From Lysobacter gummosus (GTDB lineage: Bacteria; Pseudomonadota; Gammaproteobacteria; Xanthomonadales; Xanthomonadaceae), in contig NZ_CP011131.1 of assembly GCF_001442805.1 (NCBI RefSeq), forward strand, positions 5,146,001 to 5,210,000: a stretch of DNA of 64,000 bases, given 5' to 3'. Positions 8,947-17,173 of this stretch are shown in pieces. The translations under genes and the position numbers were made by a program. Below the pieces are notes generated by a model that was given only the letters and a program-made list of their open reading frames with translations, was not told the origin of the DNA and did no database searches. Positions within the stretch are counted from its first letter, which is position 1; each line of letters begins with the position of its first letter.

Positions 8947-9966
8947 TTACCGGCGCACGTGAAACCCGCCGCCGCCGAGCAACGCCTCGACCTCTTCGAC
9001 CGACACCGGATTGAAATCGCCGGGTATCGAATGCTTCAGGCAGGCCGCGGCCAGGGCGAAATCGAGACTGCGCGCATCGTCCATGCCGCTGCACAGGCCG
9101 TGCAGGAATCCGGCCGCGAACGCATCGCCCGCGCCGATGCGATCGACGATGCCGGCCAACTCGCGCGGCGCGGCGTGGCCTCGTGTTCCGTCGCGATGGA
9201 ACGACCACGCCGACAGGACGTGATGATCGACATCGCGCTGTTCGCGCTGGGTGCACACCAGCCGCTGCAGATGCGGGAAGGCGTCAAACGCGCGCGTCGC
9301 GGCCTGACTCAGGCTGGCGTGGAACGGCTCAGCAAAGATCTCGCCGCCCAGCGCCACGGCGATGTCGCGGTGATCGGCGAAGATCAGATCCGTCTGCGCC
9401 ATCAACTCGCGCAGGATCGAACCCGGATCGCCGCCCCATTGCTGCCACAGCTTGGCGCGGAAATTTCCGTCGAAGCACACGCGCACGCCGGACGCGCGCG
9501 CCGCCGTTGCAGCGGCCAGCGCGGCTTGCGCGCCGGCCACGCCCAGCGCCGGCGTCACGCCGGACAGATGCAGCCAGCTCGCGCCGGCCAACGCCTTCGA
9601 CCAGTCGTAGCGGTCGGCGCCGGCGCGCGCGAACGCCGAATCGGCGCGGTCGTAGAGCACGCTGCTCGGGCGCTGCACCGCGCCGGTTTCGAGGAAATAC
9701 AAGCCCATGCGGCCCGGCGCCACATCGACCAGACGGGTATCGACGCCGTGCCGGCGCAATTCGCCGATGGCCGCGTGGCCGAGCGCGTTATCGGCGACCA
9801 CGCTGAGCATCGCCGCCTCATGGCCGAAACCGGCCAGCGACACCGCGACGTTGGCTTCCGCCCCGCCGATGCACACCTCCAGCCGCGGCGATTGCAGCAG
9901 ACGCTCGCGGCCGGGCGCGGCCAGCCTGATCAGCAATTCGCCGAAACACAGGATTCGTTCTGCCAT
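8947..9966 (-). CDS. kdgK: 2-dehydro-3-deoxygluconokinase (PfkB family)
   Basis: Phosphorylates 2-keto-3-deoxygluconate to KDPG, the last step before aldolase cleavage in hexuronate catabolism. The protein has 339 residues from the ATG at 9966 (MAERILCFGELLIRLAAP). PfkB features are the N-terminal IGGAEANVAVSLAGFG and the C-terminal RIGAGDAFAAGFLHG with the catalytic aspartate. It is divergent from the FAH/TRAP genes, and KduI and KduD lie 6 kb away, so the pathway context is strong. The KDPG aldolase is not in the window. Confidence 0.88.
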   Translation of the reverse strand: MAERILCFGELLIRLAAPGRERLLQSPRLEVCIGGAEANVAVSLAGFGHEAAMLSVVADNALGHAAIGELRRHGVDTRLVDVAPGRMGLYFLETGAVQRPSSVLYDRADSAFARAGADRYDWSKALAGASWLHLSGVTPALGVAGAQAALAAATAARASGVRVCFDGNFRAKLWQQWGGDPGSILRELMAQTDLIFADHRDIAVALGGEIFAEPFHASLSQAATRAFDAFPHLQRLVCTQREQRDVDHHVLSAWSFHRDGTRGHAAPRELAGIVDRIGAGDAFAAGFLHGLCSGMDDARSLDFALAAACLKHSIPGDFNPVSVEEVEALLGGGGFHVRR

Positions 9967-10195
9967 GCGGTTTTCTCGGAATGGGTTAGTGTCGCGCGCC
10001 GTTGCGGCGCGGGCTGGGCGGGGATGCGTGACTCTCGGTGTCATGTCCCGGGGACACGGTATCAGGTGGGGCTTGGGGCTGGGAGCGGGCTGGGGTCAAG
10101 TTGGCCGGTGCGGCTTGGCGCGGAGGCGTCGCGACCGGGTCGATTAAACTGCCTAAATATCAATTACTTAAGGCCATCGCCTCGAACAAGTTCGT

Positions 10196-10229
10196 GGGCC
10201 GGCGGAATTCCTCCTGCTCGGTTTATTGT
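10196..10229 (+). promoter_or_regulatory. Candidate promoter of the FAH-TRAP operon
   Basis: The 16-mer GGGCCGGCGGAATTCC (10196-10211) is followed after 12 bases by TATTGT (10224-10229). The same 16-mer at 46896 is followed after exactly 12 bases by TATAAT. The upstream element may be an extended or alternative -35 box. A LacI-like operator begins two bases downstream. I see no gene in the rest of the 9967-10294 gap; it includes a G-rich stretch near 10070-10095. Confidence 0.45.
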
Positions 10230-10230
10230 C

Positions 10231-10246
10231 AATGACACCGGTTTCC
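10231..10246. promoter_or_regulatory. LacI-type operator upstream of FAH-TRAP genes
   Basis: AATGACACCGGTTTCC is centred on the palindromic core ACCGGT, with the central CG typical of LacI-family operators. It differs by one base from AATGACACCGGTTACC at 15295-15310, upstream of kduI. It sits just after the candidate -10, where a bound repressor would block initiation. The likely binder is the LacI-family protein encoded at 14068. Confidence 0.7.
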
Positions 10247-10294
10247 TATACAACTTGTTCCATCAGAAATCGCGTTCCGAAGGACCGCCCCGGC

Positions 10295-11131
10295 ATGGAT
10301 AAACACCCGTTCGACGACTCTTTCGACCCGGCCGCCGTAGCGGCGCGCCTGGTCCTGGCGCGGCGGACGGCCGAAGCCTTGCCGGTCTATCCCGGCCCGT
10401 TGCCGCGCAGCCTGGACGAGGGCTATCGCGCCCAGGACCGGGCGATCGCGCAGTGGGGCAGCGAGGTGGCCGGCTGGAAAGTCGGGCGCATTCCGGAAAG
10501 TTGGGAACAGCGCCTGGGCGAAGACCGTCTGGTCGGGCCGATCTTCGCCGAGGCGGTGCAGCACGTCGCCGACGGACAGGCCGGCCGGTTCGCGGTGATC
10601 GAGCGCGGCTTCGCCGCGGTCGAGGCCGAATTCGTGTTCGAGCTGGGCCACGACGCCCCGCCCGGGCAACTGGATTTCAGCCACGCCCAGGCCGCCGCGC
10701 TGGTGTCCGCGTTGTCGATCGGCATCGAACTGGCCGGCAGCCCGATGCCGATGATCAACGCGCTGGGCCCGCCGGTGGTGGTGTCGGACTTCGGCAACAA
10801 CGCCGGCCTGATCGTCGGCCCGCGCATCGCCGCCTGGCAGTCGCTGGCCGACCACGAGCTGACCTGCGAGACCTTCATCGACGAACGCAGCGTCGGCCGC
10901 GGCGGCGCGGCCTCGATTCCCGGCGGTCTGCTCGCGGCGCTGGCGTTCGCGCTGACGCGCTGCGCGCGGCGCGGCCATCCGCTCAAGGCCGGCATGTACG
11001 TGACCACGGGCGCGGCGACCGGCATCCACGACATCCTTGCTGGACAGCGTTCGCGTATTTCCTTCGGCCGTTGGGGCAGTCTGCATTGCGAAACGGTGCC
11101 GGCCCGCGGCATCGCGGGGGCGATCGCATGA
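10295..11131 (+). CDS. Fumarylacetoacetase-fold hydratase/hydrolase (2-keto-4-pentenoate hydratase-like)
   Basis: A 278-residue FAH-superfamily enzyme. The metal-binding acidic pair appears in VEAEFVFELG, and other family elements are SIGIELAGSPMP, SDFGNNAGLIVGP and the C-terminal VTTGAATGIHDI. Relatives hydrate 2-oxopent-4-enoate or cleave 2,4-diketo-3-deoxy sugar acids. Being the first gene of a TRAP operon in a Kdu/Kdg island, it more likely acts on a keto-deoxy sugar acid than on an aromatic ring-cleavage product; that is inference. The start is the ATG at 10295, preceded by AAGGA. The stop overlaps the next start (ATGA). Confidence 0.78.
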   Translation: MDKHPFDDSFDPAAVAARLVLARRTAEALPVYPGPLPRSLDEGYRAQDRAIAQWGSEVAGWKVGRIPESWEQRLGEDRLVGPIFAEAVQHVADGQAGRFAVIERGFAAVEAEFVFELGHDAPPGQLDFSHAQAAALVSALSIGIELAGSPMPMINALGPPVVVSDFGNNAGLIVGPRIAAWQSLADHELTCETFIDERSVGRGGAASIPGGLLAALAFALTRCARRGHPLKAGMYVTTGAATGIHDILAGQRSRISFGRWGSLHCETVPARGIAGAIA

Positions 11132-12120
11132 GCACACGCCGCGAATTTCTCCGCGGCCTGGGCGCCGCCGGCATCGCCGCCGCGGCGCCGTCGGCGCTGT
11201 GGGCCGAGGACGGACGCCGCCTGCTCACCGCCACCGATGTCCACGTCAAGGACTATCCGACGGTCGCGGCGATCGAATGGATCGGCCAGCAATTGCAGCA
11301 GGCCACCGGCGGCCGCCTGGGCTTGCGCATGTATCACTCCGGGCAACTGGGGCGCGAGTCGGAAGCCATCGACATGGCGCGCTTCGGCGCCATCGACATC
11401 ACCCGCGTCTACAGCGGCGCGCTCAACAACGCATTTCCACTGACCCAGGTGCTGTCGCTGCCGTACGTGTTCGACTCGGTGGCGCATCTGCGCCGCGCGC
11501 TGGACGGCGGCGTCGGCGCGCAGGTGCTGCGCGGCTTCGCTTCGCGCGAACTGGTCGGACTGGCGATCTACGACTGCGGCGCGCGCTGTTTCTACAACAC
11601 GCGCAAGCCGATCCGCACCCCGGCCGACATGCACGGATTGAAGTTCCGCGTGCCGTCCTCGGACATCTTCATGCGCATGATCCGCCTGCTCGGCGGCAAT
11701 CCCACACCGCTGGCCTACGGCGAAGTGTTTTCCGCGCTGCAGACGCATCTGATCGACGGCGCCGAGAACAATCTGCGCAGCTTCCACTCCAGCCGCCAGT
11801 TCGAGGCCGCGCATTACTGGTCGCAAAGCGCGCACTCCTATGCGCCGGACGTGCTGCTGATGTCCAGGCGCAGTTTCGATTCCCTGCGCGCAGGCGACCG
11901 CGAGTTGCTGCTCGACCTGGCGCGCAGGTCGGTGACCGTGATGCGTCAGCGCTGGGACGAATCGGAAACCAGCGCACGCGCGGCCCTGGTCGCCGCCGGC
12001 GTGCGCATGAACGAATGCGACCTGCCCGCGTTCCGCGCCGCGGTCGCGCCGCTGCTGTCCGACTACCACCGCGTGCCGGCGCTGGAAGCGCTGTACCGCG
12101 ATGTCCGCTCCCTGGCTTGA
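11128..12120 (+). CDS. dctP: TRAP transporter solute-binding protein (DctP family)
   Basis: A 330-residue periplasmic substrate-binding protein. It starts MSTRREFLRGLGAAGIAAAA, a twin-arginine (RREFLRG) signal ending near SALWA, so it is probably exported folded by Tat. The DctP fold is shown by WIGQQLQQATGGRLGLRMYHSGQLG, by FNTRKPI-like FYNTRKPIRTPADMHGLKFRVP, and by an arginine (in KFRVP) expected to bind the carboxylate. Context points to a uronate or keto-deoxy acid as ligand. It overlaps the FAH gene by four bases and is followed by the two permease genes. Confidence 0.9.
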   Translation: MSTRREFLRGLGAAGIAAAAPSALWAEDGRRLLTATDVHVKDYPTVAAIEWIGQQLQQATGGRLGLRMYHSGQLGRESEAIDMARFGAIDITRVYSGALNNAFPLTQVLSLPYVFDSVAHLRRALDGGVGAQVLRGFASRELVGLAIYDCGARCFYNTRKPIRTPADMHGLKFRVPSSDIFMRMIRLLGGNPTPLAYGEVFSALQTHLIDGAENNLRSFHSSRQFEAAHYWSQSAHSYAPDVLLMSRRSFDSLRAGDRELLLDLARRSVTVMRQRWDESETSARAALVAAGVRMNECDLPAFRAAVAPLLSDYHRVPALEALYRDVRSLA

Positions 12121-12130
12121 GGCATCGATC

Positions 12131-12661
12131 GTGGAAGAGACTCTCGATACGCATGAGCGCGCCGCCTCGCCGGCGGCCCTCGGCCTGCTGGACCACGTCG
12201 CCACCGGCGCGGTCGCCATCGCCGGGACGGCCCTGGTCGGCATGGTCGCGGTGCAGGCGCTGCAGGTGTTCGCGCGTTACGTTCTCAACGATTCGCCGGG
12301 CTGGACCGAGCCGGTCGCGTTGATCCTGCTCAATACCGCGATGAGCTTCGGCGCCGCGGCCGGCGTGCATCACGGCGCGCACTTCGGCTTCTTCGTGCTG
12401 GTGCACTGCGCGCCGCCGTTGCTGCGGCGGGCGATGCTGGCGCTGTCCAACAGCGTGATCGCGCTGATCGGCGCGGCGCTGGCGTGGTGGGGCGGCGAAC
12501 TGCTGCTGGACGGAATCGACATCCCCATGGCCGGCGCGCCGCTGCCGCAAAGCGCGGTGTACGCGCCGATGGCGATGGGCGGCGCGCTGATGGCCTTGTT
12601 CGCGCTCAAACGGCTGGCCGCGGTGCTCGCGCCCGCCCCCTCGACGATGCGGAGCGAATGA
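12131..12661 (+). CDS. dctQ: TRAP transporter small permease (DctQ family)
   Basis: A membrane protein of 176 residues with four predicted transmembrane helices. QVFARYVLNDSPGWTEPVALILL is the conserved first loop and helix of DctQ subunits. I chose the GTG at 12131 because GAGG lies eight bases upstream; an ATG at 12101 would add ten residues and overlap dctP. It pairs with the large permease to form the sodium-dependent channel fed by the binding protein. Its stop overlaps the next start. Confidence 0.85.
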   Translation: MEETLDTHERAASPAALGLLDHVATGAVAIAGTALVGMVAVQALQVFARYVLNDSPGWTEPVALILLNTAMSFGAAAGVHHGAHFGFFVLVHCAPPLLRRAMLALSNSVIALIGAALAWWGGELLLDGIDIPMAGAPLPQSAVYAPMAMGGALMALFALKRLAAVLAPAPSTMRSE

Positions 12662-13944
12662 TGGAAGTCGCGATTCTGTTCGGCGTGTTCGCGATCTTGC
12701 TGATGATCGGCGTACCGGTGGCCTACTCGCTCAGCTCGGCGGCGCTGGCGACCTTGCTGTGGATCGGCCTGCCGCCGATCGTGGTGGTGCAGCAGATCGC
12801 CGCCGGCGCCGGCTCGGCTTCGCTGATCGCGATCCCGCTGTTTATTTTCGCCGGCGAAATCATGCTGCGCGGCGGCATTTCCGAGCGCTTGATCGGTCTG
12901 GCCTCATCGCTGGTCGGGCATCTGCGCGGCGGCCTGGGCCAGGTCAGCGTGCTGTCGTCGCTGTTCTTCGGCGGCGTGTCCGGCTCGGCCATCGCCGATG
13001 TGTCGGCCATCGGCGGGGCGATGATCCCGCAGATGGTCAAGCGCGGCTTCGACCGCGATTTCGCCGTCAACGTCACCATGACCGCGGCCATGGTCGCTCT
13101 GCTGGTACCGCCTTCGCACAATCTGATCCTGTACTCGGCCTCAGCCGGCGGCAGCATTTCGATCTCCGACCTGTTCGCCGCCGGCATCGTGCCGGCGCTG
13201 CTGATGACGGTCACGCTGATGACCACGACCTGGATCATCGCCCGCCGCCGCGGTTACGTGGTCGAGCCGTTCCCGGGCCTGGGCATCGTCGCGCGCCGCT
13301 TCGTCGCCGCGTTGCCCGGATTGATGCTGGTGGCGCTGATCTTTATCGGCATCCGCGCCGGCATCTTCACCGCGGTGGAGAGCGCGGCGATCGCGGTGGT
13401 GTACGCGCTGCTGGTCACTGCGCTGGTCTATCGCAACCTGCGCTGGCGCGATTTCCTCGAAACCGTGACCGGCGCGGCGCGCACCACCGGCATGATCTTG
13501 TTCGTGATCGCCTCGGCCGCCTCGTTCGGCTGGCTGCTGGCCTATCTGCAGGTGCCGACCGCGGCGGTGGACGCGCTGACCAGCATCACCACCGACAAGA
13601 ACCTGCTGTTGCTGCTGATGATCCTGATCCTGCTGGTGCTGGGCACGTTCATGGATCTGGCGCCGATGATCATCATCTGCACACCGATCTTCCTGCCGCT
13701 GGCCAAGGCCATCGGCGTGGACCCGGTGCATTTCGGCATCATCCTGATCCTGAAGGGCGGCATCAGCCTGATCTCGCCGCCGCTGGGCTCGGTGCTGTTC
13801 GTCGGCACCGCGATCGGCAAGATCAGCATCGGCGAGGCGCTGCGCACGATCTGGCCGTTCTGGCTGTCGGCCCTGGGCGTGCTGCTGGTGGTGACGTTCG
13901 TTCCACAACTGTCGCTGTGGCTGCCGTCGCTGCTCAAGCACTGA
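12661..13944 (+). CDS. dctM: TRAP transporter large permease (DctM family)
   Basis: A 427-residue polytopic membrane protein with about 12 hydrophobic segments. Family signatures include IPLFIFAGEIMLRGGISERLI, the SSLFFGGVSGSAIADVSAIG loop, and GIFTAVESAAIAVVYAL. It is the translocating subunit of the TRAP system encoded with dctP and dctQ. Two tandem ATG codons (12658 and 12661) are possible starts; the second has better spacing from GGAG. A LacI-family gene follows 123 bases later. Confidence 0.92.
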   Translation: MEVAILFGVFAILLMIGVPVAYSLSSAALATLLWIGLPPIVVVQQIAAGAGSASLIAIPLFIFAGEIMLRGGISERLIGLASSLVGHLRGGLGQVSVLSSLFFGGVSGSAIADVSAIGGAMIPQMVKRGFDRDFAVNVTMTAAMVALLVPPSHNLILYSASAGGSISISDLFAAGIVPALLMTVTLMTTTWIIARRRGYVVEPFPGLGIVARRFVAALPGLMLVALIFIGIRAGIFTAVESAAIAVVYALLVTALVYRNLRWRDFLETVTGAARTTGMILFVIASAASFGWLLAYLQVPTAAVDALTSITTDKNLLLLLMILILLVLGTFMDLAPMIIICTPIFLPLAKAIGVDPVHFGIILILKGGISLISPPLGSVLFVGTAIGKISIGEALRTIWPFWLSALGVLLVVTFVPQLSLWLPSLLKH

Positions 13945-14067
13945 CGGCGGCGCCGGCGCCGGTTCGTTCGCGATCCGGCGCCCGGCGCGGCTTGCGCGGC
14001 CACGACCGCGCAAGTGGCCGAGCCGGCGGGCTAGAATCACCGCAACGCTCTTCTGGCCTGCCTGCCC

Positions 14068-15153
14068 ATGCCGCGCAAGAAAACTGAACATCCGGCGCCG
14101 GCTCTGGCCAAGGCTGCGGCGCCGGTGCGCCAGGCGCCGGACAAGGCGAAGACGATCAACGACATCGCGCGCCTGGCCGAAGTGTCCAAGAAGACGGTAT
14201 CGCGGGTCATCAACCATTCGCCGCTGGTGCACCAGGAAACCCGCGAGCGGGTCGAAGCGGTGATGCGCCAGTTCAACTACACGCCCGATCCGTTCGCGCG
14301 CGGGCTGGCGTTCCGGCGTTCGTTCCTGATCGGCATGGTCTACGACAACCCGACCGCGCAGTACATCGTCAACATGCAGTACGGCGCGCTCGACGCGATC
14401 CGCGACTCGGGTTTCGAGCTGGTCGTGCACCCCTGCGACAGCCGCAACCCGGGCTATATCGACGGCGTGCACCGCTTCGTCCAGCAGCAGAAGCTGCACG
14501 GGGTGATGCTGGTGCCGCGCGTGTCGGAAGACCAGGCGCTGGCCGACATGCTCGCCGACATCGGCTGCCGCTATTCGCGCATCGCCTCGGTGTCGCTGGA
14601 CGAAGCCTCGCGCATGGTCATCACCCACGACCGCGACGGCGCCGCGGAAGCGGCCGATTACCTGCAATCGCTGGGCCATCGCGATATCGCCCTGATCACC
14701 GGCCCGTCCAGCTATCGTTCGGCGCATGAACGCACCGCCGGTTTCGTCGAGGCGTTGAGCAAGCGCGGGATCGAACTGCCGGCCGCGCGCATCGTCGAAG
14801 CCGGCTACACCTTCGAATCAGGCGTGGCCGCGGCGGAACGGCTGCTCTCGGGCAACCAGCGGCCCAGCGCGATCTTCGCCGGCAACGACGAAATGGCCGC
14901 GGGCGTGTACAAGGTCGCGCTGCGCGCCGGCATCAGCATTCCGCAGCAGTTGTCGGTGGTCGGTTTCGACGACAGCCCGCTGGCGTCGCGCTTGTGGCCG
15001 GCGTTGAGTTCAGTGCGGCTGCCGGTGCGCGACATGGGCCGGATCGCCGCGTCGATGCTGCTGCAGTCCGAACCCGGCGCCGCTTCGGTGGCCTCGGCCA
15101 GCGTGCGCCCGCATCTGGTCGTGCGCGATTCCTGTCAGCCGCCGGCGTACTGA
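14068..15153 (+). CDS. LacI-family repressor of the uronate catabolic genes
   Basis: A 361-residue LacI/GalR regulator. After an unusual basic, proline/alanine-rich N-terminal extension of about 28 residues, the helix-turn-helix reads INDIARLAEVSKKTVSRVIN, with the hinge helix at FARGLAFRRS. The periplasmic-binding-like core contains LITGPSSYRSAHERTAGF and FAGNDEMAAG. It lies between the TRAP operon and kduI, and matching operators precede both. Repression relieved by a uronate or keto-deoxy acid is the likely mode. The exact inducer is not readable. Confidence 0.9.
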   Translation: MPRKKTEHPAPALAKAAAPVRQAPDKAKTINDIARLAEVSKKTVSRVINHSPLVHQETRERVEAVMRQFNYTPDPFARGLAFRRSFLIGMVYDNPTAQYIVNMQYGALDAIRDSGFELVVHPCDSRNPGYIDGVHRFVQQQKLHGVMLVPRVSEDQALADMLADIGCRYSRIASVSLDEASRMVITHDRDGAAEAADYLQSLGHRDIALITGPSSYRSAHERTAGFVEALSKRGIELPAARIVEAGYTFESGVAAAERLLSGNQRPSAIFAGNDEMAAGVYKVALRAGISIPQQLSVVGFDDSPLASRLWPALSSVRLPVRDMGRIAASMLLQSEPGAASVASASVRPHLVVRDSCQPPAY

Positions 15154-15294
15154 CGCCTCGCTGAAGTCGCTATTTGAGCCAGCGCGCGCCTCGATCCCCG
15201 GGGCGCGACGGCTCTGCGCGGCCGCCGCGTTCTTGCGTTGCTCAGCCGCCGAATCCCCGTCTTCTGACCGTCCTGCGATGGCGCTGTCCGCCCT

Positions 15295-15325
15295 AATGAC
15301 ACCGGTTACCTTTCGGGACTAGAAT
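15295..15325 (+). promoter_or_regulatory. kduI promoter overlapped by LacI-type operator
   Basis: The operator AATGACACCGGTTACC (15295-15310) includes a -35-like TGACAC (15297-15302). A TAGAAT at 15320-15325 lies 17 bases further on and fits the -10 box. Repressor binding would cover the -35. The kduI ATG at 15380 is 55 bases beyond the -10. Confidence 0.7.
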
Positions 15326-15379
15326 CGCCCGAAACCCCTCGCCCACGTCATGTGCGAGCGCCACCTCGGGAGTTCCTCG

Positions 15380-16225
15380 ATGTTCCAAAAGACCTATCAC
15401 GCGACCCATCCGGACATGATGGCCGGCGCCAGCAACCAGCAATTGCGCGATCGCTACCTGATCGCGGATCTGTTCGCCGACGGCGAAGTGCGCCTGAACT
15501 ACTCGCACAACGAACGCTTCGTCATCGGCGGCGCCGCGCCGACCGCCGCACCGATCAGTCTTCCCGCGCAAACCGAACCGGCCTCGGCCGCGGGCAAGCC
15601 GTTCCTGGAGCGGCGCGAGTTGGGCATCGTCAATGTCGGCGCCGGCGCCGGCACGGTGGTGGTCGATGGCCAGAGCTATTCGCTGCAACCCAAGGACGGC
15701 TTGTATGTACCGATGGGCAGCACCGAGGTCGTGTTCGCCTCCGACGACGCCGCGCAACCGGCGAAGTTCTATCTGGCCTCGACCCCGGCGCATGCGCGCT
15801 ACGAGGCCGTGCACATCTCCATCGATCAGGCCGTGCCGCTGCTGCGCGGCGCGCTGGAGACCTCCAACGAACGCACGATCTACCAGTACATCGTGCCGGC
15901 CACCTGCCGCTCGTGCCAGCTGCTGCTGGGCCTGACCGTGCTCAAGCCCGGCAGCGTGTGGAACACCATGCCGCCGCATCTGCACGACCGCCGTTCGGAG
16001 GTGTATTTCTACTTCGACCTGGGCGATCAGCAGGTCATGCATTTCATGGGCGAGCCGGCCGACATGCGCCACCTGGTGATCCGCAACGACGAGGCCGTGG
16101 TGTCGCCGCCGTGGTCGATCCACATGGGCTCGGGCACGAAGAACTATTGCTTCATCTGGGCGATGGGCGGCGAGAACCTCGACTACACCGACATGCAGCA
16201 GATCGACATCTGCCAGCTCAAGTGA
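15380..16225 (+). CDS. kduI: 5-dehydro-4-deoxy-D-glucuronate isomerase
   Basis: Converts 5-keto-4-deoxyuronate, the product of pectate and glycosaminoglycan lyases, to 2,5-diketo-3-deoxygluconate. It is 281 residues long, close to the E. coli enzyme (278). The cupin metal site is visible as [15 protein letters not shown] (two histidines and a glutamate) plus the histidine in WSIHMGSGT. The ATG at 15380 is used ([14 protein letters not shown]); an earlier ATG at 15350 would add ten residues. kduD follows 10 bases later in the same transcript. Confidence 0.95.
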   Translation: MFQKTYHATHPDMMAGASNQQLRDRYLIADLFADGEVRLNYSHNERFVIGGAAPTAAPISLPAQTEPASAAGKPFLERRELGIVNVGAGAGTVVVDGQSYSLQPKDGLYVPMGSTEVVFASDDAAQPAKFYLASTPAHARYEAVHISIDQAVPLLRGALETSNERTIYQYIVPATCRSCQLLLGLTVLKPGSVWNTMPPHLHDRRSEVYFYFDLGDQQVMHFMGEPADMRHLVIRNDEAVVSPPWSIHMGSGTKNYCFIWAMGGENLDYTDMQQIDICQLK

Positions 16226-16235
16226 GGAGGCGCGC

Positions 16236-16997
16236 GTGAACCACGACGATCCTTTCAGCCTGAGCGGCAAAGTCGCGCTGGTTACCGGCGCCAATCGCGG
16301 CCTGGGCCAGGGCATCGCGCTGGCGCTGGCGCGAGCGGGCGCGGACGTCGCCTGCCTCGCCAGCGGTGCTTCGCACGACACCGTGCAGCATGTGCGCGGC
16401 CTGGGCCGGCGCGCGCATGCGATCCAGGCCGACCTGTCGAGCCTGGAGCCGATCGAGCGCATCGTCGGCGGCACGGTCGAGGCCTTGGGCGCGATCGACA
16501 TCCTGGTCAACAACGCCGGCCTGATCCGGCGCGCGGACGCGATCGACTTCAGCGAGGAGGATTGGGACGCGGTGATGAACGTCAACCTCAAGAGCGCGTT
16601 CTTCCTGGCCCAGGCCGCGGGCCGGCGCATGCTCGCGCAGGGGCGCGGCAAGATCGTCAACATCGCTTCGATGCTGTCGTTCCAGGGCGGCATCCGGGTG
16701 CCGTCCTACACCGCGAGCAAATCCGGCCTGGCCGGCATCACCCGTTTGCTGGCCAACGAATGGGCCGGCAAGGGCGTGAACGTCAACGCGATCGCGCCGG
16801 GCTACATGAGCACGGACAACACCGCGCAACTGCGCGCGGACGAAACGCGCAACCGCGACATCCTGGCGCGCATTCCGGCCGGGCGCTGGGGCGAGCCTTC
16901 GGACCTGGGCGGGGCGGCGGTGTTTCTTGCCAGCCGCGCGTCGGATTACGTCAACGGCGCGGTGTTGCCGGTGGATGGAGGGTGGCTGGCGCGTTGA
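16236..16997 (+). CDS. kduD: 2-dehydro-3-deoxy-D-gluconate 5-dehydrogenase (SDR)
   Basis: A 253-residue short-chain dehydrogenase that reduces 2,5-diketo-3-deoxygluconate to KDG, the substrate of the kinase encoded at 8947. Motifs are the cofactor loop TGANRGLGQG, NNAG, the catalytic YTASK and the serine in IASMLSFQGG. It starts with GTG behind a strong GAGGAGG ribosome site. KduD, KduI and KdgK give a complete route from unsaturated uronate to KDPG. Confidence 0.93.
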   Translation: MNHDDPFSLSGKVALVTGANRGLGQGIALALARAGADVACLASGASHDTVQHVRGLGRRAHAIQADLSSLEPIERIVGGTVEALGAIDILVNNAGLIRRADAIDFSEEDWDAVMNVNLKSAFFLAQAAGRRMLAQGRGKIVNIASMLSFQGGIRVPSYTASKSGLAGITRLLANEWAGKGVNVNAIAPGYMSTDNTAQLRADETRNRDILARIPAGRWGEPSDLGGAAVFLASRASDYVNGAVLPVDGGWLAR

Positions 16998-17020
16998 GGG
17001 TGGCGGGCCCTCACCCCAAC

Positions 17021-17038
17021 CCCTCTCCCGCGAGCGGG
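17021..17038. repeat. Second copy of the REP-like element
   Basis: CCCTCTCCCGCGAGCGGG is identical over 18 bases to 1196-1213, but the 3' arm is cut short, leaving a CCCGC/GCGGG stem. It lies between the convergent kduD and wza-like genes. The preceding CCTCACCCCAAC matches the usual lead-in of such repeats in xanthomonads (recalled, not checked). Confidence 0.5.
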
Positions 17039-17173
17039 GCTTGGTGCGGCGGCGCGCTGATCGTTTTCGCGCTCAAGCCGCCGCGTACATTGCCCGCGGC
17101 GACGCCGGCCGCGTGAGCCAGCGACGCCGCGAGCGCGCAAGCGCCGCTGCGCCGCGACGCCCGCGCCGCGACA

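Noticed and set aside
10038..10235. A 65-codon frame upstream of the FAH gene.
   Set aside because: It runs through the G-rich leader and the promoter/operator, with no coding signal.
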